NCBI GenBank assembly: GCA_020635795.1
Contig: JACJZD010000001.1
Span: 1,559,001 to 1,623,000 of the forward strand
DNA: 64,000 bases
Reading direction: 5' to 3'
Source: Flavobacteriales bacterium
GTDB taxonomy: Bacteria > Bacteroidota > Bacteroidia > Flavobacteriales_E > Vicingaceae
The notes under the pieces: generated by a model
Told to the model about the DNA's origin: nothing
What the model saw: the letters and a program-made list of their open reading frames with translations, nothing else
The model's database searches: none
Program-made: the position numbers and the translations under genes
Part shown: positions 18,626-27,624 of the stretch, piece by piece
Position numbering within the stretch: the stretch's first letter is position 1
How the letters are laid out: every line of letters starts with the position of its first letter

Positions 18626-19054
18626 TTAACTTATCTCGCAGTTCAAATTAACGGTTGTTTTAATTGAATTAGAAATTAAACAAGCAGCCTCTGATTTATG
18701 TAACACCCGTTCAGCTTTTTCTTTTTTGCTGATGTCGTTAATTTTTAACTTGGCATTGAGGTTTATTTCGGTCATTAAAAACTTGCCATCTACTTTATCT
18801 AAAATACCTTCTGCATCACAATCAAAAGATTCATATTCTAATTTTGAGTATTCGGCAATGGCTAAAAAGGTAGTCATAAAACAACTTAAAACCGATGCGG
18901 TAAATAAATGTTCTGGCGACCAAATACCAGGAATTCCTTTTTCAAATTCTGGCGGTGTTGCCACTTCAATTTTAGTAGGAAGCTCTGGTGATTCCATTAT
19001 TCCTTTTCTTCCTTCTTCCCATTTTAGGGAAACGTTATAACTGTGTCTGTCCAT
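18626..19054 (-). CDS. OsmC/Ohr family protein (putative peroxiredoxin)
   Basis: 142-residue cytosolic protein. The two catalytic cysteines of the family are present: Cys58 in SVLSCFMTTFL and Cys125 in SEAACLISNSI, with the Glu48 region SPEHLF. OsmC/Ohr enzymes reduce organic hydroperoxides by thiol chemistry. In this operon, next to an efflux pump and a TetR regulator, it suggests a response to an oxidising or reactive organic compound (inference). Confidence 0.9.
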   Translation of the reverse strand: MDRHSYNVSLKWEEGRKGIMESPELPTKIEVATPPEFEKGIPGIWSPEHLFTASVLSCFMTTFLAIAEYSKLEYESFDCDAEGILDKVDGKFLMTEINLNAKLKINDISKKEKAERVLHKSEAACLISNSIKTTVNLNCEIS

Positions 19055-19085
19055 GATTAAAAAATTTTTAATTATTTATCGTATA

Positions 19086-19373
19086 TTATTTCATTAGAAT
19101 CAGATAACTATCTGTGACACTACTCATCCAATGGTCTACTAAAGGCTCAATGTTTACATAATCACCTTGTTTTAAGGTTTCTTTAACACCATTGTCGTTT
19201 TCAAAAACAACCTCGCCATCAATACACAACAATAAAGCATTGGTTTTGCTTTGATGTTTCGTTAATTCTACCCCTGCCGAAAGATGTATGGTTTTTACCA
19301 TTCCTTCTTCGCCTTTAAAAAGCGATATTGCCGAAATTCCTTTTGCTGCTGGATGTAAGTCTTTTATATTCAT
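19086..19373 (-). CDS. Small cupin-domain protein
   Basis: 95 residues forming a single cupin barrel: GVELTKHQSKTNALLLCIDGEVVFEND and GDYVNIEPLVDHWMSSVTDSYLILMK. Only some of the usual metal-binding histidines remain (one at the KHQS position, one at DHW), so metal binding is uncertain. It lies six bases after the cytochrome gene within the operon. Function unknown. Confidence 0.85.
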   Translation of the reverse strand: MNIKDLHPAAKGISAISLFKGEEGMVKTIHLSAGVELTKHQSKTNALLLCIDGEVVFENDNGVKETLKQGDYVNIEPLVDHWMSSVTDSYLILMK

Positions 19374-19379
19374 GTTATT

Positions 19380-20336
19380 TTATTTAGTCATTTCTACCAC
19401 CCAAATTCCTCGTATTTCATTTTCCTTGTAACCCAAAGCTTTGTCGTCAGGATATTTGGTTTTAATTTTTGCTAGAGTTGATGCATGAACATCAGCATTT
19501 GCTACACCGTGACATTGCAAACACATTTTATTGGTTTCAATGGCATAATATCCTACCATTTTATCATCGTGTTCAACAACTTTTGGAACTAATTTTTCAC
19601 CCTTTGCTATTTTTACTTTAAGTTCTTCTATAAAACTTAATTCCTCAGCGTTAGCTTGATTGTTAGCGTTTCGAGGTTTATCACTTACTCTTTTTATTTT
19701 AGCACCAAACTCAACCGACATACTATCGGTTAATGGAATGGCTTTGATGTTACAAAAATCAACCGCATGTTCTGCTCCTTTGGTTTGAATGGCATTCATC
19801 AAGTTTTTACCCAGAATGGCTTTCGTTCCCATAGCATACTTTAAACCCATGTCTTCAAAACTCAATTTTTCCTCATCAGTTTTTGGCTGCTTATTAAAAG
19901 CTTCCCAACGAGCATACCACTCATCAGAGGCGACATCATTTTCAAACAAATATGCTGCAATCAATTTAATGTCTTCATCTTTAAAAGTCATTTTTGGCAT
20001 CAATCCAAAATTGCGAACAGCTCCTGGCATTATAGAATTTTCTTCGGTTGGGTTATTAATAAAGTATGTAATGTTTTTTACAAACTCATCTTGAGTTGTT
20101 TCATCATCCAAATAATGTTCTCGAATTTTAAACAAAGGAGGAGCAACTCTATTGTCGATTTCCATATCAGGATTATGGCAGGTAAAACACGTTTGGCTCA
20201 TTAATTTTAAAGCCACTTGCTCATCAACCTTTGTACTTTCTTCCTCAACAGTAATTGGTTCAGCATTTCTACCACAACTTTGTAAAAAAAGTAAACCTAA
20301 CAATACTGAGAAAGCTGTTATTACCGTTTTTTTCAT
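19380..20336 (-). CDS. Cytochrome c lipoprotein with DUF3365 (Tll0287-like) domain
   Basis: 318 residues. Lipobox FLQSC (Cys21) predicts a lipid-anchored periplasmic protein. Two heme c motifs: CFTCH at 50-54 in an N-terminal cytochrome c domain, with LMPKM as likely Met axial ligand, and CLQCH at 272-276 within a C-terminal DUF3365/Tll0287 domain (FCNIKAIPLTD, ENEIRGIWVVEM). DUF3365 modules are often heme-containing sensors. It overlaps the preceding lipoprotein gene by four bases. A redox sensing or electron transfer role in the operon is inferred. Confidence 0.9.
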   Translation of the reverse strand: MKKTVITAFSVLLGLLFLQSCGRNAEPITVEEESTKVDEQVALKLMSQTCFTCHNPDMEIDNRVAPPLFKIREHYLDDETTQDEFVKNITYFINNPTEENSIMPGAVRNFGLMPKMTFKDEDIKLIAAYLFENDVASDEWYARWEAFNKQPKTDEEKLSFEDMGLKYAMGTKAILGKNLMNAIQTKGAEHAVDFCNIKAIPLTDSMSVEFGAKIKRVSDKPRNANNQANAEELSFIEELKVKIAKGEKLVPKVVEHDDKMVGYYAIETNKMCLQCHGVANADVHASTLAKIKTKYPDDKALGYKENEIRGIWVVEMTK

Positions 20337-20803
20337 TTGAAATAAATATTAAATTCGTTAAACGATTGATTGATTTTTTGAAATGATGCTTTAGCTTCGT
20401 CAATATTTTCACTTTCAGCATACTCCGAAGCTAAATCTAAAAAAGGCAACAACCACTTGTGCAATTCGTCGTGTGCTTGCCCTGTCATGGTACAATTAGA
20501 AGTTAAGTCTTCTAGATTTTTGTCAATTAATTTCGACAACGATTTATGGTCTTCAAAAGTGGCGTTTTCCTTTTTAGAAAATTCCACCACTCCGTTTTCG
20601 ATGTTTGTTATAAAAGCCTTCATTTCTGGTACAACCACCCATTTATTTCCATTATCTAAAACAATGGCTTCGTCGTCATCGTGGTGATGCTCGTCTTCGG
20701 CAACAACAGTTTCTTGAGTTACTTCTTTTTCTTCAGTTGTAGCTTCCCCACAACTAAACAATACAAATCCTAATGCAATAGGTATAATTAATTTAGTTTT
20801 CAT
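20333..20803 (-). CDS. His-rich predicted lipoprotein
   Basis: 156 residues, lipobox FVLFSC (Cys18), then an acidic linker with the cluster EDEHHHDDDE that could bind divalent metal. The rest looks like a helical bundle with the motif CTMTGQAHDELHKWL (conserved-looking Cys, Met and His). I do not recognise a named family. It overlaps the cytochrome gene by four bases and the upstream membrane gene by eleven; a heme- or metal-related envelope role is inferred. Confidence 0.75.
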   Translation of the reverse strand: MKTKLIIPIALGFVLFSCGEATTEEKEVTQETVVAEDEHHHDDDEAIVLDNGNKWVVVPEMKAFITNIENGVVEFSKKENATFEDHKSLSKLIDKNLEDLTSNCTMTGQAHDELHKWLLPFLDLASEYAESENIDEAKASFQKINQSFNEFNIYFK

Positions 20804-21191
20804 TTTTCTTGTTTTTAGTTATTAATAAATATGATGATGTTGTAAATACAATTGTGATAACTGTTCTGAATATCATAGCTCCAACAGTTTTAGTTTCGTA
20901 AATTCCTCCGCCTTTTATGTGAAGTAATAATCCTAAAAAGGCAACAATTAAAATAACCACAGATGCAGCTAAAAGTTTGGTTGCCCATTTTTTTAATTGA
21001 ACAAAACCATAAGCCGATACTAAATAAAGGATACTACTGATAAAGTTTGCCCAAACCACAAACAACACATAATTACCTTCTTTGGCTCTTATCCCGAACC
21101 AATCGAATATTACCGACGAACTTAAAAAGAGGGTTAACAACCCAAATGCAGTAAGTACAACTGCAACAACGTATCGAAGTATATTTTTCAT
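20793..21191 (-). CDS. Four-helix membrane protein of unknown function
   Basis: 132 residues, four predicted transmembrane helices (about 5-28, 40-65, 70-92, 103-126). No family motif recognised. It begins one base after the TetR stop and overlaps the next gene by eleven bases, so it belongs to the efflux operon. Confidence 0.75.
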   Translation of the reverse strand: MKNILRYVVAVVLTAFGLLTLFLSSSVIFDWFGIRAKEGNYVLFVVWANFISSILYLVSAYGFVQLKKWATKLLAASVVILIVAFLGLLLHIKGGGIYETKTVGAMIFRTVITIVFTTSSYLLITKNKKNEN

Positions 21192-21192
21192 T

Positions 21193-21783
21193 TTATTTTT
21201 CTAATAAATTTATTAAACCGTTTAACACCGATGTACCGTCTTTAATTAAATCCGATTTATGTCCTGATAATTTCCATTTCAGTACTACCATTCGCATACT
21301 TCCCATTATAATGGTTGTGGTAGCAGATGCTCCAAGTAAACTATTGTAAACTCCTACTTCTTGACCTCTCTTAACAACCTCTCCAATATTGGTTTGCATC
21401 ACTTTCATCATTGCCGAAACTTTATCCGACAACTCTTTATTAAATTGAAAAATACCTTCCGAAAAAATAACACTAACTATTGCAGGGTTATTTACAAAGG
21501 TGTTTAATTGTGTAGTAAAAATTAGTCTTAAAATTTCTGATGGCGATTTTTCTTTATCTGATAAGGCAGAAGAAATTCGCTCTTTCATTCCCATAATAAA
21601 ATAGGTTAGCAACCCCAGTAATATCTCATTTTTACCTTTAAAATGACGGTATAATGCAGCTTCCGATAAGTTAATATCCGCAGCTAAATTTTTTATGGTA
21701 AGTTCTTGTATTCCACAGCAATCAATACGCTTAATTGCAGCTTCCATTATCTCTATTTGTCGTTCTGTAAACTTGTTTTCCAT
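21193..21783 (-). CDS. TetR/AcrR-family transcriptional regulator
   Basis: 196 residues. The N-terminal helix-turn-helix is clear: IMEAAIKRIDCCGIQELTIK and AADINLSEAALYRHFKGK (residues about 10-55); the C-terminal ligand domain is divergent. As second gene of the operon and with a 16-bp palindrome at the operon promoter, it most likely autorepresses the whole unit until an inducer binds. Start codon overlaps the stop of the preceding gene. Confidence 0.94.
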   Translation of the reverse strand: MENKFTERQIEIMEAAIKRIDCCGIQELTIKNLAADINLSEAALYRHFKGKNEILLGLLTYFIMGMKERISSALSDKEKSPSEILRLIFTTQLNTFVNNPAIVSVIFSEGIFQFNKELSDKVSAMMKVMQTNIGEVVKRGQEVGVYNSLLGASATTTIIMGSMRMVVLKWKLSGHKSDLIKDGTSVLNGLINLLEK

Positions 21784-22190
21784 TATTTTTCTGATTTTAA
21801 ATTAAAAAATACTATACCTAACCAAATCACAGCAGCTGTCATAGCCATTGCCCCAAGCAATACAAAAATTGGAGGTGCACCAACATATACTTCCGCTAAA
21901 ATACCTATTGGCATTAACAGACCGACTAGACTTAACAACGATATGGCTTTCGTATTTGCTAATTTATCTTGAAATTGTATTAAAAGATATCCAACAACGA
22001 TATTTAAAAAAGCAAATAAATTACCGTGAACATGTGCCAATCTCGATTCAAAATGTTTTCCAAACGAATAAGAATTAATCCATTCTTCTTTTTCTGGTGC
22101 AAAATCTCGTAAATAAATTAACATAAAACCATAAGCCATAAACAATCCCATAGTTAAAAAACCTATTGCAATATTGTATTTTCCGTTCAT
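21783..22190 (-). CDS. Small polytopic membrane protein with His cluster
   Basis: 135 residues with four predicted helices (about 6-27, 52-73, 82-103, 107-131). The second helix starts with RLAHVHGNLFAFLN; His46, His53 and His55 could bind heme or metal. The four-helix layout and a RxxHxxG-like motif recall styrene-oxide-isomerase-type heme proteins and cytochrome-oxidase-like helices, but the match is too loose for an assignment. First gene of the efflux operon. Function unknown. Confidence 0.7.
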   Translation of the reverse strand: MNGKYNIAIGFLTMGLFMAYGFMLIYLRDFAPEKEEWINSYSFGKHFESRLAHVHGNLFAFLNIVVGYLLIQFQDKLANTKAISLLSLVGLLMPIGILAEVYVGAPPIFVLLGAMAMTAAVIWLGIVFFNLKSEK

Positions 22191-22204
22191 GACAATTTAT
22201 GTTA

Positions 22205-22220
22205 GTAAGTATTCACTTAC
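22205..22220. promoter_or_regulatory. TetR-type operator palindrome
   Basis: GTAAGT-ATTC-ACTTAC, perfect 6-bp arms with a 4-bp centre. It abuts the -7 element of the operon and covers the likely transcription start, an arrangement suited to repression. The sequence resembles operators of TetR-family repressors. Confidence 0.7.
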
Positions 22221-22227
22221 AAAGTTA
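22220..22227 (-). promoter_or_regulatory. -7 element of the TetR/efflux operon
   Basis: Minus-strand TAACTTTG fits TAnnTTTG; a minus-strand TTG at 22251-22249 (21-bp spacer) can be the -33 element. It drives the 11-gene operon leftwards. Confidence 0.65.
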
Positions 22228-22357
22228 CGGCAAAAAAAGATTAACTTCCAAGTACAACTTAAAAAATGTTAATAAATCCTTTGATAACCTTTATTGGATA
22301 GTCAAAAAATCAAAAAAAATAATTTCTAATTTTAGGATTTCTTGAAAGAAACCCTTT

Positions 22358-24214
22358 ATGGCAGAAGAATCAAATTATACCGAAGACAGCATACGGTCGT
22401 TAGATTGGAAAGAACACATCCGATTACGGCCCGGTATGTATATAGGTAAACTCGGCGACGGGTCTGCTTACGACGACGGTATTTACATTTTGTTGAAAGA
22501 AGTTGTAGATAACTGTATTGATGAGTTTGTAATGGGAAATGGTAGAACCATTGATATTTCTATTAAAGACAAGTTGGTAAAAGTGAGAGATTACGGTCGT
22601 GGTATTCCGTTAGGAAAAATGATTGATGCCGTATCGAAAATGAATACGGGTGGAAAATACGACTCAAAAGCATTTAAAAAATCGGTTGGTTTAAATGGTG
22701 TGGGTACAAAAGCAGTAAATGCTTTATCCAGCTCATTTATTGTTGAATCGGTTAGAGATGGACAAATTAAAAAAGCAGAATTTGAGCGAGGCGAATTAAT
22801 CAACGATTACCCGATTGAAGAATCGAGCTACCGAAAAGGAACAAAAGTGAGTTTTATTCCTGATGAAGTTATTTTTAAAAACTACCAATACCGTATGCAG
22901 TTTGTCGAAAAACTGTTGTGGAACTATGCGTTTTTAAATACTGGTTTATCCATCAACTTCAATGGCGAAAAAATTGAATCGGAAAACGGGTTAAAAGATT
23001 TATTACAACAAAATTTATCCGACGAAGCCCTCTACCCTATTATCCATTTAAAAGGCGAAGATATTGAAGTGGCTATTTGTCATACTCAAGCGTATGGCGA
23101 AGAATACCATTCGTTTGTTAACGGACAATTTACTCCGCAAGGTGGAACACACCAAAACGAATTTAGAACGGCTTACGTTAAAACCATTCGTGAGTTTTAT
23201 GGTAAGGATTATGATGCTGCCGATGTGCGTTCAGGAATTATTTCTGCAGTAAGTGTAAAAGTAATGGAGCCTGTTTTTGAATCGCAAACAAAAACAAAAT
23301 TGGGTTCAACAGATGTTGGTCCTGATGGTCCTTCGATGCGTGCATTTATCAACGATTTTTTAAAACGTGAATTAGATAATTACCTTCATAAAAACCCAGA
23401 TGTTGCCGAAGCCGTTCAGCGCCGTATTTTACAAGCTGAGCGTGAACGCAAGGACATGGCGGGCATCAAACAATTGGCAAAGAAACGAGCCAAAGAGGTT
23501 TCGTTGCACAACAAAAAATTAAGAGACTGTAGAGTTCATTACAACGACGAAAAAGACAATCCTAGAAAAGTGGAGACTACCCTTTTTATTACTGAGGGAG
23601 ATTCAGCTTCTGGTTCTATTACCAAGTCGAGAGACGTAAACACTCAAGCGGTTTTTAGTTTAAAAGGAAAGCCCTTGAATTCGTATGGTTTAACTAAGAA
23701 AATTGTTTACGAAAACGAAGAATTCAATTTATTACAAGCAGCCTTAAACATTGAAGAAGGCATTGAATATTTACGCTACAACAACATTGTTATTGCTACC
23801 GATGCCGATGTGGATGGTATGCACATACGATTGTTGTTGATTACCTTCTTTTTACAATTTTTCCCTGATGTGATTAAAAATGGACACTTGTATGTATTAG
23901 ACACGCCTCTTTTTAGGGTTCGTGATAAACAACAAACCTTTTACTGTTATTCGGAACAAGAAAAGAAAGATGCCATTGAAAAACTAAAAGGTAAAGCCGA
24001 AATAACTCGATTTAAAGGGTTAGGAGAAATTTCACCAAGCGAATTCAAATTTTTTATTGGTGAAGACATTCGTTTAGACCCAGTTATTATTGGTTCTGAC
24101 ACACCAGTACAAAAATTGCTGGATTTTTACATGGGTAAAAACACACCAGAACGTCAAGAATTTATCATCGAAAACTTAAAAGTTGAAAAAGATTTAATTG
24201 AGGAATCATTATAG
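22358..24214 (+). CDS. parE: DNA topoisomerase IV subunit B
   Basis: ATPase subunit of topoisomerase IV, which decatenates chromosomes. GHKL ATPase motifs at the N-terminus (VVDNCIDEF, VRDYGRGIP, GLNGVGTKAVNAL), TOPRIM motifs EGDSASGS near 415 and DADVDGMH near 487, and the C-terminal RFKGLGE. At 618 residues it lacks the gyrase B insert. It lies nine bases before parC; this pairing and the parC C-terminus favour topo IV over gyrase. Confidence 0.93.
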   Translation: MAEESNYTEDSIRSLDWKEHIRLRPGMYIGKLGDGSAYDDGIYILLKEVVDNCIDEFVMGNGRTIDISIKDKLVKVRDYGRGIPLGKMIDAVSKMNTGGKYDSKAFKKSVGLNGVGTKAVNALSSSFIVESVRDGQIKKAEFERGELINDYPIEESSYRKGTKVSFIPDEVIFKNYQYRMQFVEKLLWNYAFLNTGLSINFNGEKIESENGLKDLLQQNLSDEALYPIIHLKGEDIEVAICHTQAYGEEYHSFVNGQFTPQGGTHQNEFRTAYVKTIREFYGKDYDAADVRSGIISAVSVKVMEPVFESQTKTKLGSTDVGPDGPSMRAFINDFLKRELDNYLHKNPDVAEAVQRRILQAERERKDMAGIKQLAKKRAKEVSLHNKKLRDCRVHYNDEKDNPRKVETTLFITEGDSASGSITKSRDVNTQAVFSLKGKPLNSYGLTKKIVYENEEFNLLQAALNIEEGIEYLRYNNIVIATDADVDGMHIRLLLITFFLQFFPDVIKNGHLYVLDTPLFRVRDKQQTFYCYSEQEKKDAIEKLKGKAEITRFKGLGEISPSEFKFFIGEDIRLDPVIIGSDTPVQKLLDFYMGKNTPERQEFIIENLKVEKDLIEESL

Positions 24215-24223
24215 AATAAAATA

Positions 24224-26995
24224 ATGGCAGAAAACGAAGAAGATAACATAGAAAGAGACGAAGAGTTTGAAAACAACGAAGGCGAAAAGCTGGAAAATGT
24301 TATTCAGGTTTCGGGCATGTATCACGAATGGTTTTTGGATTATGCTTCTTATGTTATTTTGGAGCGTGCTGTTCCTCATTTAAACGATGGTTTAAAACCA
24401 GTTCAGCGTCGAATATTACATTCGATGAAAGAACTGGACGACGGTCGTTACCACAAAGTAGCCAACGTAATTGGTAACACCATGAAATATCACCCTCATG
24501 GTGATGCTTCAATTGGCGATGCCATGGTACAAATCGGACAAAAAGATTTATTGATTGATTGTCAAGGAAACTGGGGAAATATTTATACTGGTGATAGAGC
24601 TGCTGCACCCCGATACATTGAGGCACGTTTAACCAAATTTGCTCTAGATGTAGTATTTAATGCAAAAACTACTACTTGGCTGTCTTCATACGATGGTAGA
24701 AACAACGAACCCGAAACCTTACCTGTAAAATTCCCTTTACTGCTTACCCAAGGTGTTGAGGGTATTGCTGTTGGTTTAGCTTGTAAAACCTTACCTCATA
24801 ACTTTATTGAGCTTATTGATGGTTCGGTAGCTATTTTAAAAGGCAAAAAAACCAACATCATGCCCGACTTCCCAACGGGTGGTATGGCAGATTTTTCGAA
24901 CTACAACGAAGGATTAAGAGGTGGGCGAGTTAAAGTAAGAGCCAGAATTGCTGTAGAAGATAAAAAGACCTTAAAAATTACCGAATTGCCTTTTGGTGTT
25001 ACTACAGATAAGTTGATTGAATCCATTCTAAAGGCAAATTCAAAAAACAAAATAAAAGTTCATCACATTGATGACAATACAGCCGAAGATGTCGAGATTT
25101 TAATTCACTTACCATCTGGTGTATCGCCCGATAAAACCATTGATGCACTTTATGCTTTTACTGATTGTGAGGTTTCGATATCTCCAAACAGTACAGTAAT
25201 ACACGAAGACAAACCAAAGTTTATTGGTGTAAATGAATTGTTAGAAATTTCAACGCACAATACCGTTGATTTATTAAAACGTGAGTTAGAAATCCGAAAA
25301 GGTGAATTAGAAGATCAATGGCACTTTTCATCGTTAGAGAAGATTTTTATCGAAAACAAAATTTATGTTCCGTTACACGGTTTGGGTTATGAAGAAGCTA
25401 TTGAGAAAACCTTAGAATTGCTTCAACCATTTATCAAACATTTGCTTCGCCCTGTAAATGATGAAGATGTGAAGCGCTTGTTGGAAATCAGAATGCGAAG
25501 AATTACAAAGCACGATGCCGACAAAGCCGAGGAGAAATTATTGGCATTAGAAGATGAACTGAAACAAGTGAAATACAACTTGGAACATTTGATTGAATTT
25601 GCCATTGAGTATTTTAAAGAAATTAAAAAGAAATACGGTGAAGGAAGAGAACGAAAAACAGAAATTCGTTCGTTCGAAAACATTGATGCAGCACAAGTTG
25701 CTATAAACAATGTTAAGCTTTATGTAAATAAAGAAGAAGGTTTTATTGGTCATGGATTAAAACGTGGCGAAGGAGATTTTGTTTGCGATTGCTCGGATAT
25801 TGATGATATTATTGTATTTAGAGAAGACGGTGTAATGATGGTTACACGTAACTCTGCAAAAGCTTTTGTGGGTAAAAACATTATTCATGTTGGAGTTTGG
25901 AAAAAAGACGATAAACGAACCATTTACAACTTAATTTATCAGGACGGTAAATCTGGGCCAACCATGATGAAACGTTTTCCGGTAACCTCTATAACTCGTG
26001 ATAAGGAATATCATTTAACCAAAGGAACAGCTGGTTCTAAAGTGCTATGGTTTACAGCAAATCCTAACGGAGAAGCAGAAACCGTTTTAGTTAAATTAAA
26101 ACCAAAACCAAACGTACGTAAACTCAAATTCGAAATCGATTTTTCAGAATTGGCAATAAAAGGTCGTGGAGCATTGGGCAATAGAGTTACTAAATATCCT
26201 ATTGCAAAAATTGAATTGAAAGAAAAAGGAGTTTCAACCTTATCGGCTCGTAAAATTTGGTTCGACGATACCGTTCAGCGTTTAAATACCGATGGTAGAG
26301 GTGATTTCTTAGGAGAGTTTAAAGCTACCGACAAGATATTAACCATCATGCAATCGGGCGAATACCAATTAACTGGATTCGATTTGTTTACCAAGTTTGA
26401 TGAAAACATGATTGTTATTGAGAAATGGAATCCTAAAAAACCTGTTTCTGCAATTTATTACGACGGCGACAAAAAACAATACAATGTAAAACGATTTTTG
26501 GTGGAACCAACAAGCAATAAAGTGTTGTTTATTACCGAACACCCTGATTCGTTTTTGGAAGTAGTCTCTACCGATTGGAAACCTCAAATACAATTGAACT
26601 TTGCTAAAGATAAAGGTGTAGAACGTGCCTCAGAAACGATAAAATTAGAAGATTTTATTGCTGTAAAAGGACTAAAAGCAATTGGTAACCGTTTAACTAC
26701 TTACAAAGTTAAAAACATTGATTTGTTAGAACCACTTCCGTTCGAAGAAGTTGTTGAGGATGTTGAAGAGGTAGAAGATGAAAGTCAGAAGTTGGAAGAA
26801 GATACAGAAGATATAGACGATGGAGATGAGCAAGTTGAAGAATCGGATGATGAAGACGATAATGAAGAAGAGGAATTAATGACTAAAAAAGAAACAAAAC
26901 CTGCCATATCATTACCTTCGGTTGAGAAAAAAGAAAAAAAAGGACCAATTAAACCTATTGACGACGATAGCGAAAACCAAATGAAATTATTTTAA
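24224..26995 (+). CDS. parC: DNA topoisomerase IV subunit A with acidic C-terminal tail
   Basis: DNA-breaking subunit of topoisomerase IV. Catalytic Tyr131 is in RAAAPRYIEARL, with the quinolone-region helix HPHGDASIGDAMV just before. The C-terminal domain has divergent beta-pinwheel repeats and no clear GyrA box, supporting ParC. Residues from about 841 to 890 are extremely acidic (EEVVEDVEEVEDE and later runs), followed by a basic segment. 923 residues is longer than E. coli ParC because of this tail. The last base overlaps the rhomboid start. Confidence 0.93.
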   Translation: MAENEEDNIERDEEFENNEGEKLENVIQVSGMYHEWFLDYASYVILERAVPHLNDGLKPVQRRILHSMKELDDGRYHKVANVIGNTMKYHPHGDASIGDAMVQIGQKDLLIDCQGNWGNIYTGDRAAAPRYIEARLTKFALDVVFNAKTTTWLSSYDGRNNEPETLPVKFPLLLTQGVEGIAVGLACKTLPHNFIELIDGSVAILKGKKTNIMPDFPTGGMADFSNYNEGLRGGRVKVRARIAVEDKKTLKITELPFGVTTDKLIESILKANSKNKIKVHHIDDNTAEDVEILIHLPSGVSPDKTIDALYAFTDCEVSISPNSTVIHEDKPKFIGVNELLEISTHNTVDLLKRELEIRKGELEDQWHFSSLEKIFIENKIYVPLHGLGYEEAIEKTLELLQPFIKHLLRPVNDEDVKRLLEIRMRRITKHDADKAEEKLLALEDELKQVKYNLEHLIEFAIEYFKEIKKKYGEGRERKTEIRSFENIDAAQVAINNVKLYVNKEEGFIGHGLKRGEGDFVCDCSDIDDIIVFREDGVMMVTRNSAKAFVGKNIIHVGVWKKDDKRTIYNLIYQDGKSGPTMMKRFPVTSITRDKEYHLTKGTAGSKVLWFTANPNGEAETVLVKLKPKPNVRKLKFEIDFSELAIKGRGALGNRVTKYPIAKIELKEKGVSTLSARKIWFDDTVQRLNTDGRGDFLGEFKATDKILTIMQSGEYQLTGFDLFTKFDENMIVIEKWNPKKPVSAIYYDGDKKQYNVKRFLVEPTSNKVLFITEHPDSFLEVVSTDWKPQIQLNFAKDKGVERASETIKLEDFIAVKGLKAIGNRLTTYKVKNIDLLEPLPFEEVVEDVEEVEDESQKLEEDTEDIDDGDEQVEESDDEDDNEEEELMTKKETKPAISLPSVEKKEKKGPIKPIDDDSENQMKLF

Positions 26996-27624
26996 TGAGT
27001 ATAACCCTCATCATAATTATTATTACAGTTGCTATTTCCTTGGCAGCAAACAATAATCAAGAACTTTATTCAAAACTGTTGTTTAACCCGTACCAGGTAA
27101 CACAACATAAGGAGTGGCACAGACTAATTAGCCATGCATTTGTTCACGACCGAACCAATGTTTTTCATCTAATTTTCAACATGTATGTGTTGTATTCTTT
27201 TGGTAATGCAGTGGAAGATTTTTTAGCGTATTCTATGGGCTCAAAAGCAATATTGTATTATTTGTTTATTTATTTGGGAGGAACAATGGCTGCAACTATT
27301 CCTTCCTTAATCAAACACAAAAACAATTACGCCTATAACTCTGTTGGGGCTTCAGGAGCAGTATCTGCAGTATTATTTTCTGCCATAGCTTTTATGCCTT
27401 TAAGCGGAGGTATTGGAATAATATTTCTACCCATTAGCATACCTCCTATTATTTTTGGAGTGTTATATATTGCTTACGAAATGTATATGGATAAACGTGG
27501 TGGAACCAACATTGCACACGATGCACACATAGGAGGTGCAGCATTTGGATTTTTATTTACCTTATTATTTGTACCAGGTGCATTTGTAAATTTTATCAGT
27601 CAAATAGTAGCTTATTTTCAATAA
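26995..27624 (+). CDS. Rhomboid-family intramembrane serine protease
   Basis: 209 residues, six predicted helices. The catalytic dyad is visible: Ser120 in VGASGAVSAV (GxSG) and His178 in AHIGGAAFGF. The L1 loop motif region HEWHRLISHAFVH is also typical. It cleaves transmembrane substrates in the inner membrane; substrates unknown. It shares one base with parC and is followed immediately by gmhB, so all are likely cotranscribed. Confidence 0.93.
   Translation: MSITLIIIIITVAISLAANNNQELYSKLLFNPYQVTQHKEWHRLISHAFVHDRTNVFHLIFNMYVLYSFGNAVEDFLAYSMGSKAILYYLFIYLGGTMAATIPSLIKHKNNYAYNSVGASGAVSAVLFSAIAFMPLSGGIGIIFLPISIPPIIFGVLYIAYEMYMDKRGGTNIAHDAHIGGAAFGFLFTLLFVPGAFVNFISQIVAYFQ

Noticed and set aside
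22358..26995. Assignment of the topoisomerase pair as gyrase (gyrB-gyrA)
   Set aside because: Adjacent B and A genes, B subunit of 618 residues and no clear GyrA box in the A subunit favour topoisomerase IV.
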